A stretch of 6,014 nt of DNA from Bacteroidota bacterium (GTDB taxonomy: Bacteria; Bacteroidota; Bacteroidia; Bacteroidales; VadinHA17). The translations under genes were made by a program, and so were the position numbers. Below are positions 4,906-6,014 of this stretch, in pieces. How positions within the stretch are numbered: the first letter of the stretch is position 1; every line of letters starts with the position of its first letter. The stretch is taken from NCBI GenBank assembly GCA_015222065.1, contig JADFUQ010000310.1, positions 1 to 6,014 of the forward strand. Direction: 5' to 3'. The notes under the pieces are model-generated. The model ran no database searches and had not been told where the DNA came from. It saw only the letters and a program-made list of their open reading frames with translations.

Positions 4906-6014
4906 ATGTCGAAGCAGAAAGATTTCAAAACAAACCATGTTGTTTTAGTTTCATCTGCCCATCTTTTCCACGACACTTTTACATCCTTTCTCGCGCAGGC
5001 ACTTCCAATTCTGATTGACAAATTCGGCATCAGTAAAACTCTTGCCGGGCTATTATCAATAGTACAGGGAATTCCCTCTTTGTTCAATTTCCTGGTTGGA
5101 ATTATGGCTGAGAATATAAAAGCCAGATATTTGGTTATTTTTGCCCCGGCTGTAACCTCGGTGGCTATGAGCCTTATTGGTGTTGCTCCGGGATATATAT
5201 TCCTTGTAATTCTTCTGTTTATCAGTGGTATCAGTTCAACCCTGTTTCATGTTCCGGCTCCGGTAATGATCAAGAAACTTTCGGGTTCCAAAATTGGAAA
5301 AGGCATGAGTTTTTTTATGCTCGGAGGTGAACTTGCGCGAACACTCGGGCCACTGGTTATTGTAGGTGTTGTATCACTCTGGGGGCTCGAAGGCACTTAT
5401 AAACTTATTCCTTTCGGACTGGCAGCTTCAGCATTTCTGTTTATCAAGTTAAGGAAGGTAGATATAAGCAGTAATTTTGAGGGACCAGGAACAAAACCGG
5501 AATACTGGAAAATCTTTAAAAAATTCCTTCCTGTTTTTATTGCTATAGGAGGCATTGCTTTTTTCCGTGCAGCAATAAAAACTTCACTAACCCTGTATCT
5601 TCCCGTTTATATAACTGAAACCGGTGGGGAATACTGGTTTTCAGGCGTTTCCCTGTCAGTTCTTCAACTGGCCGGTGCCCTCGGAACATTTTACGCGGGG
5701 CCTATTTCAGATAAGATTGGCAGGAAAAGCTCGCTGTTAATAATTACCATTGTTTCCCCTGTGCTAATGTACATTTTTACCTTTATACATGGATTCTGGA
5801 CCCTCCCCCTATTAATCCTGATGGGGGTTTTTCTAATCGCTTCAACACCAATTTTTTTAGCAATAGTTCATGAATTGGAAACTGAAAGGCTTGCTTTTGT
5901 GAATGGTGTTTTTATGACAATTACCTTTACAATGGGTTCACTTATGGTTTTGCTGGTTGGTATCGCGTCAGATGTTTTTGGGATTATTTTTACATTTAAA
6001 GCATCCGCATTCGT
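4906..6014 (+). CDS. MFS transporter, fosmidomycin-resistance (Fsr)-like (3' truncated)
   Basis: The reading frame is open from the ATG at 4906 to the window end, giving 369 codons plus two bases and no stop. The product is an integral inner-membrane protein with about 11 to 12 predicted helices (roughly 11-35, 46-67, 74-93, 97-120, 135-158, 165-182, 207-230, 246-268, 276-295, 299-322, 331-353 and 357 onward). Family signs are HLFHDTF (19-25) in helix 1, FHVPAP (115-120), GKGMSFFMLGGELARTLGP (131-149) and the MFS motif A copy GPISDKIGRK (265-274) between helices 7 and 8. The first-half motif A (GIMAENIKAR, 65-74) is degenerate. These fit the Fsr-type group of proton-driven drug efflux proteins, but the substrate cannot be read from sequence. 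Only the last helix and tail seem to be missing. It lies 31 bp after punA, probably in the same operon. Confidence 0.9.
   Translation, partial: MSKQKDFKTNHVVLVSSAHLFHDTFTSFLAQALPILIDKFGISKTLAGLLSIVQGIPSLFNFLVGIMAENIKARYLVIFAPAVTSVAMSLIGVAPGYIFLVILLFISGISSTLFHVPAPVMIKKLSGSKIGKGMSFFMLGGELARTLGPLVIVGVVSLWGLEGTYKLIPFGLAASAFLFIKLRKVDISSNFEGPGTKPEYWKIFKKFLPVFIAIGGIAFFRAAIKTSLTLYLPVYITETGGEYWFSGVSLSVLQLAGALGTFYAGPISDKIGRKSSLLIITIVSPVLMYIFTFIHGFWTLPLLILMGVFLIASTPIFLAIVHELETERLAFVNGVFMTITFTMGSLMVLLVGIASDVFGIIFTFKASAF

Overview
The window looks like a stretch of chromosomal housekeeping genes from an AT-rich member of the Bacteroidota, probably near the Bacteroidales/Marinilabiliales. Three things point there. 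The order folK (divergent) - sppA - lpxK - punA is one I recall from that phylum. None of the starts has a convincing Shine-Dalgarno sequence. A TAnnTTTG -7 box, the Bacteroidota promoter type, sits in front of sppA. LpxK shows the organism makes Kdo-lipid A type lipopolysaccharide, so it has a Gram-negative outer membrane.

Layout. Positions 1-133 may hold the last 43 codons of a plus-strand gene, but this is weakly supported. Positions 134-303 are a short intergenic region rich in degenerate short repeats. folK (HPPK, folate synthesis) lies on the minus strand at 304-822; it has no ATG and most likely starts at a TTG. A 386-bp divergent intergenic region (823-1208) follows. It contains an AT-rich palindrome, a REP-like dispersed element, a second degenerate octamer array and the sppA promoter. 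On the plus strand come sppA (1209-2978, membrane-bound signal peptide peptidase), lpxK (2987-4105, lipid A 4'-kinase), punA (4065-4874, purine nucleoside phosphorylase) and an MFS transporter of the fosmidomycin-resistance (Fsr-like) type from 4906, cut by the window end.

sppA, lpxK and punA are almost certainly one transcript: the sppA-lpxK gap is 8 bp, and lpxK and punA overlap by 41 bp. The MFS gene follows 31 bp later and is probably in the same unit. The products serve different purposes: envelope protein turnover, lipid A assembly, purine salvage and efflux. The operon is therefore a conserved housekeeping cluster rather than one pathway.

I see no mobile element, CRISPR array, tRNA, rRNA or evidence of a new multi-gene system. 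The least explained signal is in the non-coding DNA on both sides of folK. Two arrays of about 90 bp share the lead-in CTTCGCYC and then an 8-bp degenerate unit close to AYYYAYTC, in the same orientation. They are accompanied by GTTACGA repeats on one side and a REP-like element on the other.
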